Shown here: positions 19,081 through 27,651 of the stretch, piece after piece
How positions within the stretch are numbered: the first letter of the stretch is position 1
How the letters are laid out: each line of letters starts with the position of its first letter
Source: Pseudomonas sp. P818
GTDB taxonomy: Bacteria; Pseudomonadota; Gammaproteobacteria; Pseudomonadales; Pseudomonadaceae
Direction of reading: 5' to 3'
Assembly (NCBI RefSeq): GCF_000418555.1
Contig: NZ_ATKM01000009.1
Coordinates: forward strand, 1-64,000
DNA: 64,000 nt
The notes under the pieces: model-generated
The model's database searches: none
Told to the model about the DNA's origin: nothing
The model's input: the letters and a program-made list of their open reading frames with translations, nothing else
Program-made: the position numbers and the translations under genes

Positions 19081-19848
19081 TCAGTGCAGATAGCTGATCG
19101 GCGAGCCGTCCGCCGGATTGGCCATCACGCCCATGGGCACGCCGTAGATACGCTCCAGGGTCTCGCCGTGCATCAGCTCGGTCGGGCTGCCTTGCGCCAG
19201 CAGGTGCCCGCTGTGCAGGGCCAGCAGGTGATCACAATAGCGCGCAGCCATGTTGATGTCGTGCAGCACAACCAGCACGCCGAGGCCCAGCTCGCGGCTG
19301 AGGTCGTGAACGCGGGAGAGGACTTCCACCTGATGGGCGATATCCAGCGCCGAGGTAGGTTCGTCGAGCAGCAGGTAACGGGTGTTCTGCGCCAGCAGCA
19401 TGGCCAGCCAGACGCGCTGGCGCTCGCCACCGGACAGATGATCGACCAGGCGATCAGCAAACATGCCAGTGTCGGTGAGGTCCATGGCGCGCTCGATATG
19501 TGCGCGGTCTTCACTGCCCAGACGGCCAAGGGCGCCATGCCAGGGATACCGGCCAAAACCCACCAGCTCGCGTACGGTCAGGCCTTCGGTTGGCGGCAGC
19601 TGCTGCGGCAGGTAGGCCACCTGGCGGGCGAAGTCGCGCTGCCCCCACGCCGGCAACGGTTTGCCGTCGAGCAGGATCTGGCCGTCGCTGGGCGACTGCT
19701 GGCGGGCGAGCAATTTGATCAGGGTGGACTTACCTGAACCGTTGTGGCCGATCAGGCCGACCATGCGTCCGGCATCAATGTGCAGGTTCAGGGGATGCAG
19801 CAGGGTGCGTTCAGGAATGCTGAAACTGACGCTTTGCAATTCGAACAT
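19081..19848 (-). CDS. Iron-siderophore ABC transporter ATPase (FhuC/FecE-like)
   Basis: A 255-residue ABC ATPase with Walker A GHNGSGKST, Q-loop near PQQLPP, signature LSGGERQR, Walker B YLLLDEPTSALD and the H-loop HD. It is closest in pattern to FhuC. It should energise the FhuB-like permease encoded on the other strand. Unlike the usual arrangement, it is convergent with the rest of the locus and therefore needs its own promoter; a Fur-box-like site lies about 50 bp upstream of its start. Confidence 0.94.
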   Translation of the reverse strand: MFELQSVSFSIPERTLLHPLNLHIDAGRMVGLIGHNGSGKSTLIKLLARQQSPSDGQILLDGKPLPAWGQRDFARQVAYLPQQLPPTEGLTVRELVGFGRYPWHGALGRLGSEDRAHIERAMDLTDTGMFADRLVDHLSGGERQRVWLAMLLAQNTRYLLLDEPTSALDIAHQVEVLSRVHDLSRELGLGVLVVLHDINMAARYCDHLLALHSGHLLAQGSPTELMHGETLERIYGVPMGVMANPADGSPISYLH

Positions 19849-19894
19849 GAAGCCGTCCGCGGTGGGTTTGCGAAGGGAGTCAATCTAATTCAAA

Positions 19895-19909
19895 CGCTAA
19901 TCGTTATCA
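19895..19909 (-). promoter_or_regulatory. Fur-box-like site upstream of the ABC ATPase gene
   Basis: Read on the minus strand this is TGATAACGATTAGCG, embedded in an AT-rich run. It resembles natural Fur boxes (TGATAA core followed by ATT). It implies iron control of the divergent ATPase separately from the main operon. Confidence 0.5.
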
Positions 19910-19951
19910 ATTTTGCATTGCCGGTATCTGATGTGAAACCGTCCCAAGAGC

Positions 19952-19980
19952 AGAAGGCTTGCACCTCATGCAAGCCTTCT
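19952..19980 (-). terminator. Hairpin downstream of the symporter gene
   Basis: Perfect 12-bp inverted repeat (AGAAGGCTTGCA / TGCAAGCCTTCT) with a 5-base loop, 11 bp beyond the stop of the minus-strand symporter gene. No clear U-run follows, so it may be a weak terminator or an mRNA-stabilising hairpin. Confidence 0.6.
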
Positions 19981-19991
19981 GTCCCTTGTTG

Positions 19992-21215
19992 TCAGGCCTG
20001 ACGCTGCTCTTCCGCCAGGCAGGCCGCTGCGGTGAACAGGGCATCGGTAGAGGAGTTCAGCGCGGTCTCCGCCGAGTCCTGGACGATGCCGATGATGAAG
20101 CCGATGGCGACGATCTGCATGGCGACGTCATTGGGGATGCCGAACAGGCTGCAGGCCAGCGGGATCAACAGCAGCGAGCCACCGGCCACGCCCGAGGCGC
20201 CGCAGGCACTGATCGAGGCCAGCACGCTCAGCAGCAGGGCGGTGGGCAGGTCGACGGCGATGCCCAGGGTATGTACCGCGGCCATGGTCAGTACGGTGAT
20301 GGTGATCGCCGCACCGGCCATGTTGATGGTGGCGCCCAGCGGGATGGATACCGAATAGGTTTCCTCGTGCAGGCCCAGGCGCTGGCACAGCTGCAGGTTG
20401 ACCGGGATGTTGGCCGCCGAGCTGCGGGTGAAGAAGGCGGTGATGCCGCTATCACGCAGGCAGGTGAACACCAGCGGGTAAGGGTTGCGGCGCAGCTTCC
20501 AGTAGACCAGCGCCGGGTTGATCAGCAGCGCTACCAGCAGCATGCAGCCGACCAGCACCACCAGCAGGTGCAGATAGCCGAGCAGGGTATCGAAGCCGGA
20601 CTCGGCCAGGGTCGCGGCGACCAGGCCGAAGATGCCCAGCGGCGCCAGGCGAATAACCAGCTTGACGATGGCGGTCACGCCGTTGGCCAGATCGCCGAGC
20701 AGCTGCTTGCTGCCTGCGCCGGCGTGGCGGAAGGCGAAGCCGAGGCCGATGGCCCAAGCCAGGATGCCGATGAAGTTGCCGCGCAGCAGGGCGTTGACCG
20801 GGTTGTCGACCACATTCATCAGCAGCGTCTTGAGCACCTCGCCGATGCCGCCGGGGGGCGTCAGTTCAGCAGCCTGGCTACTAAGTACCAGCGACGACGG
20901 GAAGGCGAAGCTGGCAACGACCGCAACCAGCGCCGCGCTGAAGGTGCCGATCAGGTACATCAGCAGGATCGGGCGGATATGGGTCTGCTGGCCTTGCTGG
21001 TGGTTGGCGATGGACGACATCACCAGGATGAACACCAGTACCGGAGCGACCGCCTTGAGTGCCGAGACGAACACGTTACCGATGAAGCCGACGGACAGTG
21101 CTGCCTGCGGGGCAATAACGGCAAGGGCGATACCTGCGAGTAGGCCGATGATGATCTGCGTCACCAGGCTGGTGCGGTTGAGGAACTGCAGGGCAGGGTG
21201 GAGAGCTTGGGACAT
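19992..21215 (-). CDS. sstT: Serine/threonine:sodium symporter
   Basis: A 407-residue inner-membrane carrier of the dicarboxylate/amino-acid:cation symporter family. SstT-like features are the [10 protein letters not shown] segment after TM3, the hairpin motif [12 protein letters not shown], the [13 protein letters not shown] segment and [19 protein letters not shown] near the C-terminus. It should take up serine and threonine with sodium. It has no evident link to the siderophore genes, from which its hairpin separates it. A weak AGAGAA ribosome site precedes the ATG. Confidence 0.92.
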   Translation of the reverse strand: MSQALHPALQFLNRTSLVTQIIIGLLAGIALAVIAPQAALSVGFIGNVFVSALKAVAPVLVFILVMSSIANHQQGQQTHIRPILLMYLIGTFSAALVAVVASFAFPSSLVLSSQAAELTPPGGIGEVLKTLLMNVVDNPVNALLRGNFIGILAWAIGLGFAFRHAGAGSKQLLGDLANGVTAIVKLVIRLAPLGIFGLVAATLAESGFDTLLGYLHLLVVLVGCMLLVALLINPALVYWKLRRNPYPLVFTCLRDSGITAFFTRSSAANIPVNLQLCQRLGLHEETYSVSIPLGATINMAGAAITITVLTMAAVHTLGIAVDLPTALLLSVLASISACGASGVAGGSLLLIPLACSLFGIPNDVAMQIVAIGFIIGIVQDSAETALNSSTDALFTAAACLAEEQRQA

Positions 21216-21707
21216 CGCGTGTTCTCTGGTTGCTGGGCGCGTTGCGAGTGGCGTCGTGCCTGGTTCGAGAGGTTTTCCGGCAGTACCTTCGTCGGTCAGC
21301 CGAAAAAATAGCGCGCGACTCTAGCACAGCCTCGTCAGGCGTCGCGCCATGGACGGGCATCTGGACGACAGGGTGCAAGCCGGTGTCGCATCTCGGTAAG
21401 CTTTGCCTGCTGGTAACCGTCAAGGTTCGAAGCCGGCCTCGCAGTGGCTTCTATGGCCGTGGCTTCGGGGCTGGACGAAGCAGGCGGGCAATCGGCGCTA
21501 ATCTGTACCCTGCTCGCGGCCGGCGAGCGTCTGAAACGCAGTGAACTGCCCGTCGAACTGTTGGTTGCAGAATTCATCGAAGATACATCGCCAGCATGAG
21601 CATGGGTCGACCGCGCTCTGCGGTGAGACAATGCCCTGTGACGTCGTTTTCCGGCTGGCCAGCCGAACGCCGTTTATCGCACCGCGTACGAGGAGCTTTA
21701 CCCGCCA
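21216..21707. other. 492-bp gap between divergent transporter genes
   Basis: It contains the divergent promoter regions of the symporter and the MFS gene. A 48-codon plus-strand frame (21453-21599) has protein-like composition and is listed separately. A 98-codon minus-strand frame (21335-21631) looks compositional only. No hairpin, repeat or RNA gene was recognised. Confidence 0.5.
21453..21599 (+). CDS. Possible small protein, 48 residues, or gene remnant
   Basis: ATG-initiated frame whose translation (starts MAVASGLDEAGG, ends FIEDTSPA) is acidic, with a plausible amphipathic stretch LLAAGERLKRSELPVELLVAEFIED. There is no clear ribosome binding site, and the frame is open back to 21417 with a GTG at 21444. 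I do not recognise a family. It could be a real small gene or a chance frame in GC-rich DNA. Confidence 0.25.
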   Translation: MAVASGLDEAGGQSALICTLLAAGERLKRSELPVELLVAEFIEDTSPA

Positions 21708-23021
21708 ATGCGACTAATTTGGAAGTCATTCCGCTCGCTTTATTTCGCCACCCTGCTGATGTTGCTTGGCTCCGGTCTGCTCAGTACCTACCTGGCACTG
21801 CGCCTGGCCGATACTGTGGATGGTCTCTGGGTTGGTGCGCTGATGGCGGCCAACTACTTTGGCCTCGTGCTTGGCGGCAAGCTGGGGCATCGGCTGATCG
21901 GTCGGGTTGGACACATTCGTGCCTACGTGGCCTGCGCCGGGGTGGTTACGGCTGCTGTGCTGGGGCACGGGCTGGTCGAGTGGCTGCCATTCTGGCTGTT
22001 CCTGCGCATGCTGGTGGGGCTGGGCATGATGTGCCAGTACATGGTGATCGAGAGCTGGCTCAACGAGCAGGCTGAAGCCAGGCAGCGTGGTCTGGTGTTC
22101 AGTGGTTACATGGCAGCTTCCTACCTGGGGCTGATTCTCGGACAGCTGACGCTGGTAGTGCATCCCACGCTCGGGCTGGAGCTGCTGATGCTGGTGGCGC
22201 TGTGTTTCGCCCTGTGTCTGGTGCCGGTCGCACTGACCCGTCGCCTGCACCCGGCGCCCCTGCACCCGGCGCCGCTGGAGCTGCGCTTTTTTCTGAAACG
22301 AGTCCCGCTCTCGCTCACCACCATTTCGGTGGCTGGCCTGCTGATCGGCTCGTTCTACGGTCTGGCGCCGCTATATGCCACACGCATGGGCCTTTCCACG
22401 GAGGAGGTGGGCCTGTTCATGGGGAGCTGCATTCTTGCCGGTTTGCTGGTGCAGTGGCCTCTGGGCTGGCTGTCCGATCGCCATGATCGCGTGCGCCTGA
22501 TTCGCGGCTGCGCGGTACTGCTCTTGCTCGCCGCCTTGCCGCTGGCGGCATTGCCAAACGTCTTTCTTGGCTTGCTGATCTGCATCGGTTTTCTGGTCAG
22601 CCTGATGCAGTTCAGCCTCTATCCGCTGGCGGTGGCGCTGGCCAATGACCATGTCGAGCCGGAGCGGCGTGTTTCGCTAACTGCCATGCTGCTGGTCACC
22701 TTCGGCGTTGGTGCCTGTATCGGGCCCTTGCTGACCGGGGTGATGATGCGTTTCTACGGGGCCAACATGCTCTACGTGTTCGTCTGCGTCTGCGCCCTTA
22801 TCCTGGTCTGGCGCATTCGCCCTGAAAAGGTGACGCATCTGCATCAGGTGGAGGATGCGCCGCTGCAGCATATGGCCATGCCCGGCAACGTCACCAGCTC
22901 ACCATTGGTCGCCGCACTCGATCCGCGAGTGGATGAGCAGACCGTGCAGGAGCAAATGCAGGAGCCGGCTGCCGCTGCGGCAACTGAGGAAGATCAGGAG
23001 AAGCAGCAGGCGGCCCCTTGA
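21708..23021 (+). CDS. MFS transporter, YcaD-like
   Basis: A 437-residue, twelve-helix major facilitator protein. The N-terminal half has GLWVGALMAANYFGLVLGG and VESWLNEQ-type signatures (IESWLNEQ) of the YcaD/UMF1-like drug-resistance subgroup. The second half has LSDRHDR between TM8 and TM9. The last 40 residues form a cytoplasmic Glu/Gln/Ala-rich tail. A near-perfect 15-bp tandem repeat at 22245-22274 encodes LHPAPLHPAP in the central loop. A GAGGAG ribosome site supports the start. The substrate is unknown. Confidence 0.87.
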   Translation: MRLIWKSFRSLYFATLLMLLGSGLLSTYLALRLADTVDGLWVGALMAANYFGLVLGGKLGHRLIGRVGHIRAYVACAGVVTAAVLGHGLVEWLPFWLFLRMLVGLGMMCQYMVIESWLNEQAEARQRGLVFSGYMAASYLGLILGQLTLVVHPTLGLELLMLVALCFALCLVPVALTRRLHPAPLHPAPLELRFFLKRVPLSLTTISVAGLLIGSFYGLAPLYATRMGLSTEEVGLFMGSCILAGLLVQWPLGWLSDRHDRVRLIRGCAVLLLLAALPLAALPNVFLGLLICIGFLVSLMQFSLYPLAVALANDHVEPERRVSLTAMLLVTFGVGACIGPLLTGVMMRFYGANMLYVFVCVCALILVWRIRPEKVTHLHQVEDAPLQHMAMPGNVTSSPLVAALDPRVDEQTVQEQMQEPAAAAATEEDQEKQQAAP

Positions 23022-23040
23022 GGCTGCCTGCAAGCAGAGC

Positions 23041-23726
23041 CTAGAGCGTGCCGTCGCTTTCGGTGCGGCGTGCCTCGCGCTGCAACTGATAGACGAAGCG
23101 CTCGACCTGGCGTTGCTCCAGGCCACCGATGCGATGGAAACGAGCGCCGACGAAGGTCATGTCGACCTTGTCCTCGTATTGCACGTGGCGTATTTCCACG
23201 GCACAGGTCAGGTTGCCGAAGGGTAGATAGGCCGTGAGGCGCTCGTGCACCTGGCCTGCACTCAGCTGCTGGGTGAGGTTGCCGGCAAAACGCAGCTTGC
23301 AGCCGCTGGCCGATATGTCCTTTGCTTGAGCTGTGCGCGAAAAGCGCTGCGGCGCTGGTGATAGATCGCTTCGTTGGGTAGAGGCGCCCAGTAGCACGGG
23401 GCTCCATCGAGCTCGCCAAGCTGCACGTCGTGGTCACAGGTCCAGGCCACGCGCACGCCGTCGCGAAAAGCCTCGACGTTGAAGGTTTCCCCCTGCTTGA
23501 GAAAACGTTCGCCGTCGGTGGGGATCAGCTCGTCCAGCGCAATGCGCGCACGGTCCTTGTCGATTTCGACAAGATAACTCTGAAAACGCTGACCACGGTC
23601 CTTGAACTGGATAACCAAGGGGTCATGGTTCTGCTGCAATTGACGCAGGGTGGCAATGATCTCGACGGATGTCTTGAGCACCTTGGGCGGTTGAGGACCG
23701 CTCTCGTCGTTGAACGCGCTGGACAC
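23041..23726 (-). pseudogene. flgZ: PilZ-domain flagellar brake protein (YcgR/FlgZ family), disrupted
   Basis: The N-terminal YcgR-like domain and the start of the PilZ domain (YHQRRSAFR, the c-di-GMP binding RxxxR) read in one frame to about 23325. The rest of PilZ ([11 protein letters not shown], the D/NxSxxG motif, through FVYQLQREARR) is in another frame. Between the two motifs only about six residues remain, where the family normally has 20-30. This therefore looks like an internal deletion with frameshift, not a simple base-call error. An intact protein would slow the flagellar motor when c-di-GMP is high. Location next to flgN/flgM is as in other Pseudomonas. Confidence 0.82.
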
Positions 23727-23815
23727 AGTTCGGAACTCTCCGAGTCATGGACTACATCGGCACCAGCATACTGGCGGAGTGCCTGCATGTCCCTGTGCTT
23801 TTTGTGATGAGGGGC

Positions 23816-24283
23816 TCAGGCCTGGCTGAGCGGCCTTTGCTGCGCGATTCTAGCGGCACTGCCGCGGCTGTCATAGAGGCTGGGCGTCTCAGCGCCACGC
23901 AGGATGCCGAGCACGCTACCCACCGAAGCCTGATTGGCGCGGATCAAACGGCCATTGCGCAAGTTGGCTTCCTGGCAGCGCTGCAGCAGGGCGGACAACT
24001 CTTCACTGCGTGCCAGCAACTGATCGCCCACGGAGGACTTGCTCGCCAGCGCGTTGAGTCCCTCGCGATCAGCACTCAAGCCGGCACTTTGCAGCAGACG
24101 GCTGCGCTCATTGCCATGCTGCTGGAGCAGGGCAAGCAAAGGCTGCTTTTCGTTGAGCAGGCTATCGAGGCGGGGCAGGTCGCGGTCGGTGAGGGCCTGG
24201 AATTCGTTATCGATCAGCTCAAGCAATTGCTCGGCGGTGCCGATATCGGTGGTAAACAGGTCAAGCAGGGCTGTGTCGTGCAT
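23816..24283 (-). CDS. flgN: FlgN flagellar export chaperone
   Basis: A 155-residue, mostly helical protein. The N-terminal half (LLELIDNEFQALTDRDLPRLDSLLNEKQPLLALL region) and C-terminal half (LLQRCQEANLRNGRLIRANQ) match FlgN, the cytosolic chaperone that delivers the hook-junction proteins FlgK and FlgL to the type III export gate. It lies directly downstream of flgM on the minus strand, the standard flgMN pairing, so it is probably expressed from the sigma-28 promoter upstream of flgM. Confidence 0.9.
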   Translation of the reverse strand: MHDTALLDLFTTDIGTAEQLLELIDNEFQALTDRDLPRLDSLLNEKQPLLALLQQHGNERSRLLQSAGLSADREGLNALASKSSVGDQLLARSEELSALLQRCQEANLRNGRLIRANQASVGSVLGILRGAETPSLYDSRGSAARIAQQRPLSQA

Positions 24284-24333
24284 GGCGGGCTCTTGGGGGT
24301 CGGGCGTCCAACACCCCCAGCGCAGCCCTGGGA

Positions 24334-24669
24334 CTAGCGCTGGGATTCGAAGTCGAGCAGTTTCTGGGCGACGCGTTTGCTGTCGACCTGGTAGCTGCCG
24401 TCGGCGATGGCCTGTTTCAGCTGGGCCACACGCTCCTTGTTGACGATGGGCTGATCACGCAGCTTCTCGCCGATTGCCTGCAACTGTTGTGCCTCGCGGC
24501 TCAGTTGCACGGATTCGCCGCTCTTGGCGTTGGTTTGTTCATCGGTACCGATGACAGGCGCCTTGTTCGGCTGTGCCGAATCACTGCGATTGCCAGCCTG
24601 AGTAGCGCCGGTACGCCCCGCGTTGGCGGGCGTGTTGGCATTGTTCAGCCGGTTGAAGTCGATGACCAT
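24334..24669 (-). CDS. flgM: Anti-sigma-28 factor FlgM
   Basis: A 111-residue protein with the FlgM layout: disordered N-terminus starting MVIDFNRLN, a central Ser/Thr/Gln-rich linker, and the C-terminal sigma-28 binding helices ([43 protein letters not shown]). It holds FliA (sigma-28) inactive until the hook is complete and FlgM is exported. The sigma-28 promoter upstream makes it subject to its own target, the usual feedback. Confidence 0.95.
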   Translation of the reverse strand: MVIDFNRLNNANTPANAGRTGATQAGNRSDSAQPNKAPVIGTDEQTNAKSGESVQLSREAQQLQAIGEKLRDQPIVNKERVAQLKQAIADGSYQVDSKRVAQKLLDFESQR

Positions 24670-24709
24670 GGTGCAGAACCTCAGACGATATGTTGGACGC
24701 TTGCCATGC

Positions 24710-24736
24710 TTTTCGGCCGGTGCCGAGAAAACTTTA
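24710..24736 (-). promoter_or_regulatory. Sigma-28 (FliA) promoter of flgMN
   Basis: On the minus strand: TAAA at 24736-24733, exactly 15 bases, then GCCGAAAA at 24717-24710. This agrees with the TAAA-N15-GCCGATAA consensus at all but one position and lies about 40 bp before the flgM start. Confidence 0.85.
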
Positions 24737-24804
24737 GGACTAATTTCACTGCGTCTTTCATTAGTGTAGGGAATCGCCAGACCTTTGCGCTACAAGAAAC
24801 ATGC

Positions 24805-25563
24805 CTACATGGAAACTTCCACTTGACCCGGGCCGACTACGCGGGCGCGAACCACTCGTTGCGAACGCAGGTTACGCACGTTGATCTGTTCGCCTGGTGC
24901 GCCGTCCGTCAGTGCCTCTCCGGGCATGCGGACATTGACCGTGGTGCCCCGAGCGCTGATGACGACCTGATCGCCACGGCGTATGACTTCGGCGATCTGC
25001 AAGTGGCTTGGTGTGAGTACCTGGTCGCCACCTAGTTGCCGCGTCAATTTCTTGCCAATTGCTTGTGATGGGTCTGTCAGGAAGTTTTGACCCAGTTGCC
25101 CGACGTCGCGTTCCATCATGCTCAGATCCGCCGCTTTGACTACGCTCATGCGCTTGAGAGGACGAGTCAACACGACGACCGGCCGGTACAAGCGTATTTC
25201 AGCCGGCACGAATACGGTCCAGGGTGCGCTGCCGTCGCAGCGCACCCGCGTGGTAACGCGGCCCAGTGGCTGCGCGGGGCTTTCCAACGTGGTGGTCAGC
25301 GGTTGGTCGCACAAGGGCAGACGTAACCGTGGGTCGAGACGATTGACGCGAATCTCATGGCGGCCCTGAATTTCGCTACGCTGTAGATATTCGGCGGTTG
25401 CCTGCTCAAGAAAGGACTCGGTTGCGCCGATAAGCTCTTCAGTACTGGTAAAGGTGGCCGCCGCTGTACCGCTATAGCCGAGTGTTGGCAAAGCGAGTAA
25501 AACGGACAAAGGGGCAAGGCACTTTGCCAGTAGCTGACGGAATGATGACGTTCTCTGCTTCAT
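24805..25563 (-). CDS. flgA: Flagellar P-ring assembly chaperone FlgA
   Basis: A 252-residue protein with a Sec signal peptide (hydrophobic LLAKCLAPLSVLLALPTLGYS), a central region with RLPLCDQPL, and a C-terminal SAF domain (VFVPAEIRLYRPVVVLTRPLKRMSVVKAADL; QVVISARGTTVNVRMPGEALTDG). FlgA acts in the periplasm to help FlgI form the P ring. ATG 25563 is preferred to a TTG two codons upstream. It is divergent from cheV with only 76 bp between the starts. A sigma-54 motif lies almost against the start codon. Confidence 0.9.
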   Translation of the reverse strand: MKQRTSSFRQLLAKCLAPLSVLLALPTLGYSGTAAATFTSTEELIGATESFLEQATAEYLQRSEIQGRHEIRVNRLDPRLRLPLCDQPLTTTLESPAQPLGRVTTRVRCDGSAPWTVFVPAEIRLYRPVVVLTRPLKRMSVVKAADLSMMERDVGQLGQNFLTDPSQAIGKKLTRQLGGDQVLTPSHLQIAEVIRRGDQVVISARGTTVNVRMPGEALTDGAPGEQINVRNLRSQRVVRARVVGPGQVEVSM

Positions 25564-25574
25564 AAGCAATGCAA

Positions 25575-25590
25575 AGCAAGCCCCGTGCCG
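25575..25590 (-). promoter_or_regulatory. Sigma-54 (RpoN) promoter of flgA
   Basis: On the minus strand the sequence reads CGGCACGGGGCTTGCT, i.e. GGCAC-N5-TTGCT, a near-consensus -24/-12 element. The predicted start of transcription falls at about 25564, one base before the ATG, which would give an almost leaderless mRNA. Confidence 0.65.
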
Positions 25591-25639
25591 CCTGCTAGGC
25601 TCAATGGGGATGCGTGACTAGACAAGAAGGAGTCCGGGC

Positions 25640-26572
25640 ATGGCCGGGTTGATGGATTCGGTTAACCAGCGAACTCAGCTGGTGGGACAGAACCGCTTGG
25701 AGTTGTTGCTGTTTCGCCTGGAAGGCCCACAGCTATACGGTATCAACGTATTCAAGGTGAAGGAGGTGCTGCAGTGCCCCAACCTCACCATCATGCCCAA
25801 GTCCAGTCGGGTGGTGCGGGGGGTGGCCAACATTCGTGGCGGCACCATTCCTATCCTCGATCTATCCATTGCCACCGGGCGGGCACCGCTGGAAGATCTC
25901 AAGACCAGCTTCGTCATCATTACCGAGTACAACACCAAGGTTCAGGGTTTTCTGGTGCGTTCGGTGGAACGTATCGTCAACATGAACTGGGAAGAGATCC
26001 ATCCGCCACCCAAGGGAACCGGGCGCGATCACTACCTGACCGCAGTCACGCGGCTCGATCAGCAACTGGTCGAGATCATCGATGTCGAGAAGATTCTTGC
26101 CGAGGTTGCGCCAACCTCCGAAGTGATCTCCGCCGGCGTGATCGATGATCAGGTACAGAGTCAGGCGGTCACCAAGCATGTGCTGATCGTCGATGACTCT
26201 TCGGTGGCGCGTAAACAGGTGTCGCGCTGTCTGCAGACTGTTGGCGTCGAGGTAACCGCGCTGAACGATGGGCGTGAGGCACTCAATTACCTCAAGAAGA
26301 TGGCGGACGAGGGGCGGCATCCGGACAAGGAATTGCTGATGCTGATTTCCGACATCGAGATGCCTGAAATGGATGGCTATACGCTGACGACGGAGATTCG
26401 CAGCGATCCGCGCATGCAGAAGCTGCACATCCTCCTGCATACTTCGCTTTCCGGTGTGTTCAACCAGGCGATGGTGAAGAAGGTCGGCGCTGACGACTTC
26501 CTCGCCAAGTTCAAGCCAGATGACCTGGCAGCACGCGTGGTCGATCGCATTCGTGTATCGGATGGGGGCTGA
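25640..26572 (+). CDS. cheV: Chemotaxis coupling protein CheV
   Basis: A 310-residue protein: CheW-like domain (about 15-165; GIRVFKVKEV-like GINVFKVKEVLQCP and GVANIRGGTIPILDL) joined to a response-regulator receiver domain (about 178-305). The receiver has the acidic pair in LIVDDSS, the phosphoacceptor Asp in MLISDIEMPEMDG and the Lys in FLAKFKPDDLA. It couples chemoreceptors to CheA, with tuning by phosphorylation. An AAGGAG ribosome site precedes the ATG. It is followed closely by cheR, the usual Pseudomonas pair beside flgB. Confidence 0.95.
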   Translation: MAGLMDSVNQRTQLVGQNRLELLLFRLEGPQLYGINVFKVKEVLQCPNLTIMPKSSRVVRGVANIRGGTIPILDLSIATGRAPLEDLKTSFVIITEYNTKVQGFLVRSVERIVNMNWEEIHPPPKGTGRDHYLTAVTRLDQQLVEIIDVEKILAEVAPTSEVISAGVIDDQVQSQAVTKHVLIVDDSSVARKQVSRCLQTVGVEVTALNDGREALNYLKKMADEGRHPDKELLMLISDIEMPEMDGYTLTTEIRSDPRMQKLHILLHTSLSGVFNQAMVKKVGADDFLAKFKPDDLAARVVDRIRVSDGG

Positions 26573-26615
26573 AGGACGTCCTTCGGCGAACGTTATGGTG
26601 GGTGAGGCGGCGCTA

Positions 26616-27443
26616 GTGTCTTCAGGTAATTTGGATTTCGAGCAGTTCCGGACGTTTCTGGAAAAGGCCTGCGGTATTCTGCTTGGTAGCAATAAGCAGT
26701 ATCTGGTCTCCAGTCGTTTGAACAAGCTGATGGAACAGAACGGCATCAAGACCCTGGGCGAGCTGGTGCAGCGCATGCAAAGCCAGCCGCGCGGGGGGCT
26801 GCGCGAGCAGGTAGTAGATGCCATGACCACCAACGAGACCTTGTGGTTTCGCGACACCTATCCTTTCGAGGTGCTCAAGAATCGTGTTCTGCCCGAGCTG
26901 ATCAAGACTTACCCGTCCCAGCGCCTGCGTATCTGGTCTGCGGCCTGCTCTTCGGGGCAGGAGCCATACTCGCTGTCGATGTCCATCGACGAGTTCGAGC
27001 GTAGCAACCTGGGGCAGCTCAAGGCCGGTGTGCAGATTGTTGCCACCGATCTGTCACCTTCGATGCTGGCCAACTGCAAATCAGGCGAATATGACAGCCT
27101 GGCCATGGGCCGCGGTCTTTCGCAGGAACGTCTGCAGCGCTATTTCGATCCGAAGGGGCCGGGGCGTTGGCAGGTCAAGGCACCGGTCAAGAGCCGGGTC
27201 GAGTTCCGTCCACTCAACCTGCTCGACAGCTATGCGGCGTTGGGCAAATTCGACATCGTGTTCTGCCGCAACGTGCTTATCTACTTCTCTGCCGAAGTGA
27301 AGAAAGACATTCTCACGCGCATTCACGCCACGCTGAAACCGGGGGGGTACCTGTTCCTTGGCGCTTCCGAGGCGCTCAATGGCCTGCCGGATAAATATCA
27401 GATGGTGCAGTGCAGTCCTGGGATCATTTACAAAGCGAAATAG
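26616..27443 (+). CDS. cheR: Chemoreceptor methyltransferase CheR
   Basis: A 275-residue SAM-dependent glutamate O-methyltransferase: N-terminal helical domain (LDFEQFRTFLEKACGI) and a Rossmann methyltransferase core (RIWSAACSSGQEPYSLSM for SAM binding; DIVFCRNVLIYF; KPGGYLFLGASEAL). It methylates chemoreceptors for adaptation. GTG at 26616 is chosen because a GGTGAGG lies about 8 bases upstream and because CheR proteins of this type begin right at SGNLDFEQF. An ATG at 26595 is the alternative. A strong terminator follows. Confidence 0.92.
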   Translation: MSSGNLDFEQFRTFLEKACGILLGSNKQYLVSSRLNKLMEQNGIKTLGELVQRMQSQPRGGLREQVVDAMTTNETLWFRDTYPFEVLKNRVLPELIKTYPSQRLRIWSAACSSGQEPYSLSMSIDEFERSNLGQLKAGVQIVATDLSPSMLANCKSGEYDSLAMGRGLSQERLQRYFDPKGPGRWQVKAPVKSRVEFRPLNLLDSYAALGKFDIVFCRNVLIYFSAEVKKDILTRIHATLKPGGYLFLGASEALNGLPDKYQMVQCSPGIIYKAK

Positions 27444-27467
27444 CCGAGAGGCTTGTTTGTATCATTG

Positions 27468-27491
27468 ACGGGAGGCCATTTGGCCTCCCGT
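27468..27491 (+). terminator. Rho-independent terminator after cheVR
   Basis: Perfect 11-bp inverted repeat ACGGGAGGCCA / TGGCCTCCCGT with a tiny loop, followed by TTGCGTTTTC. It isolates cheVR from the flgB operon. Confidence 0.8.
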
Positions 27492-27582
27492 TTGCGTTTT
27501 CAGGGGGCCGGTTTCGTGAGCACCATGGCGGCAATTCATGTCTGTGCGGCGTTGCCGCTCCTTTGCCAACAGGCGGAAAGGC

Positions 27583-27596
27583 CTTGCCGCTTTGCC
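27583..27596 (+). promoter_or_regulatory. CTTGCCGCTTTGCC element, copy upstream of flgB
   Basis: A 14-base element about 56 bp upstream of the flgB sigma-54 -24 box. It is identical to 30704-30717 upstream of flgF, and a related TTGCCGCTCCTTTGCC occurs at 27552-27567. It is a possible enhancer element for the flagellar RpoN activators (FleQ/FleR). The role is inference from position and repetition only. Confidence 0.35.
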
Positions 27597-27651
27597 GCTC
27601 ATGTCGGCCAGGTATTCCTCTAATTCATTGATTTTATTGACTTAAAATAGT

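Noticed and set aside
21335..21631. 98-codon minus-strand frame in the transporter gap
   Set aside because: Composition is Ser/Ala/Arg-rich without any domain-like pattern, there is no ribosome site, and it overlaps both the small plus-strand frame and the region next to the symporter start.
22245..22274. 15-bp tandem repeat in the MFS gene (LHPAPLHPAP)
   Set aside because: In frame, in a cytoplasmic loop, one mismatch; a harmless length variation without any further signal.
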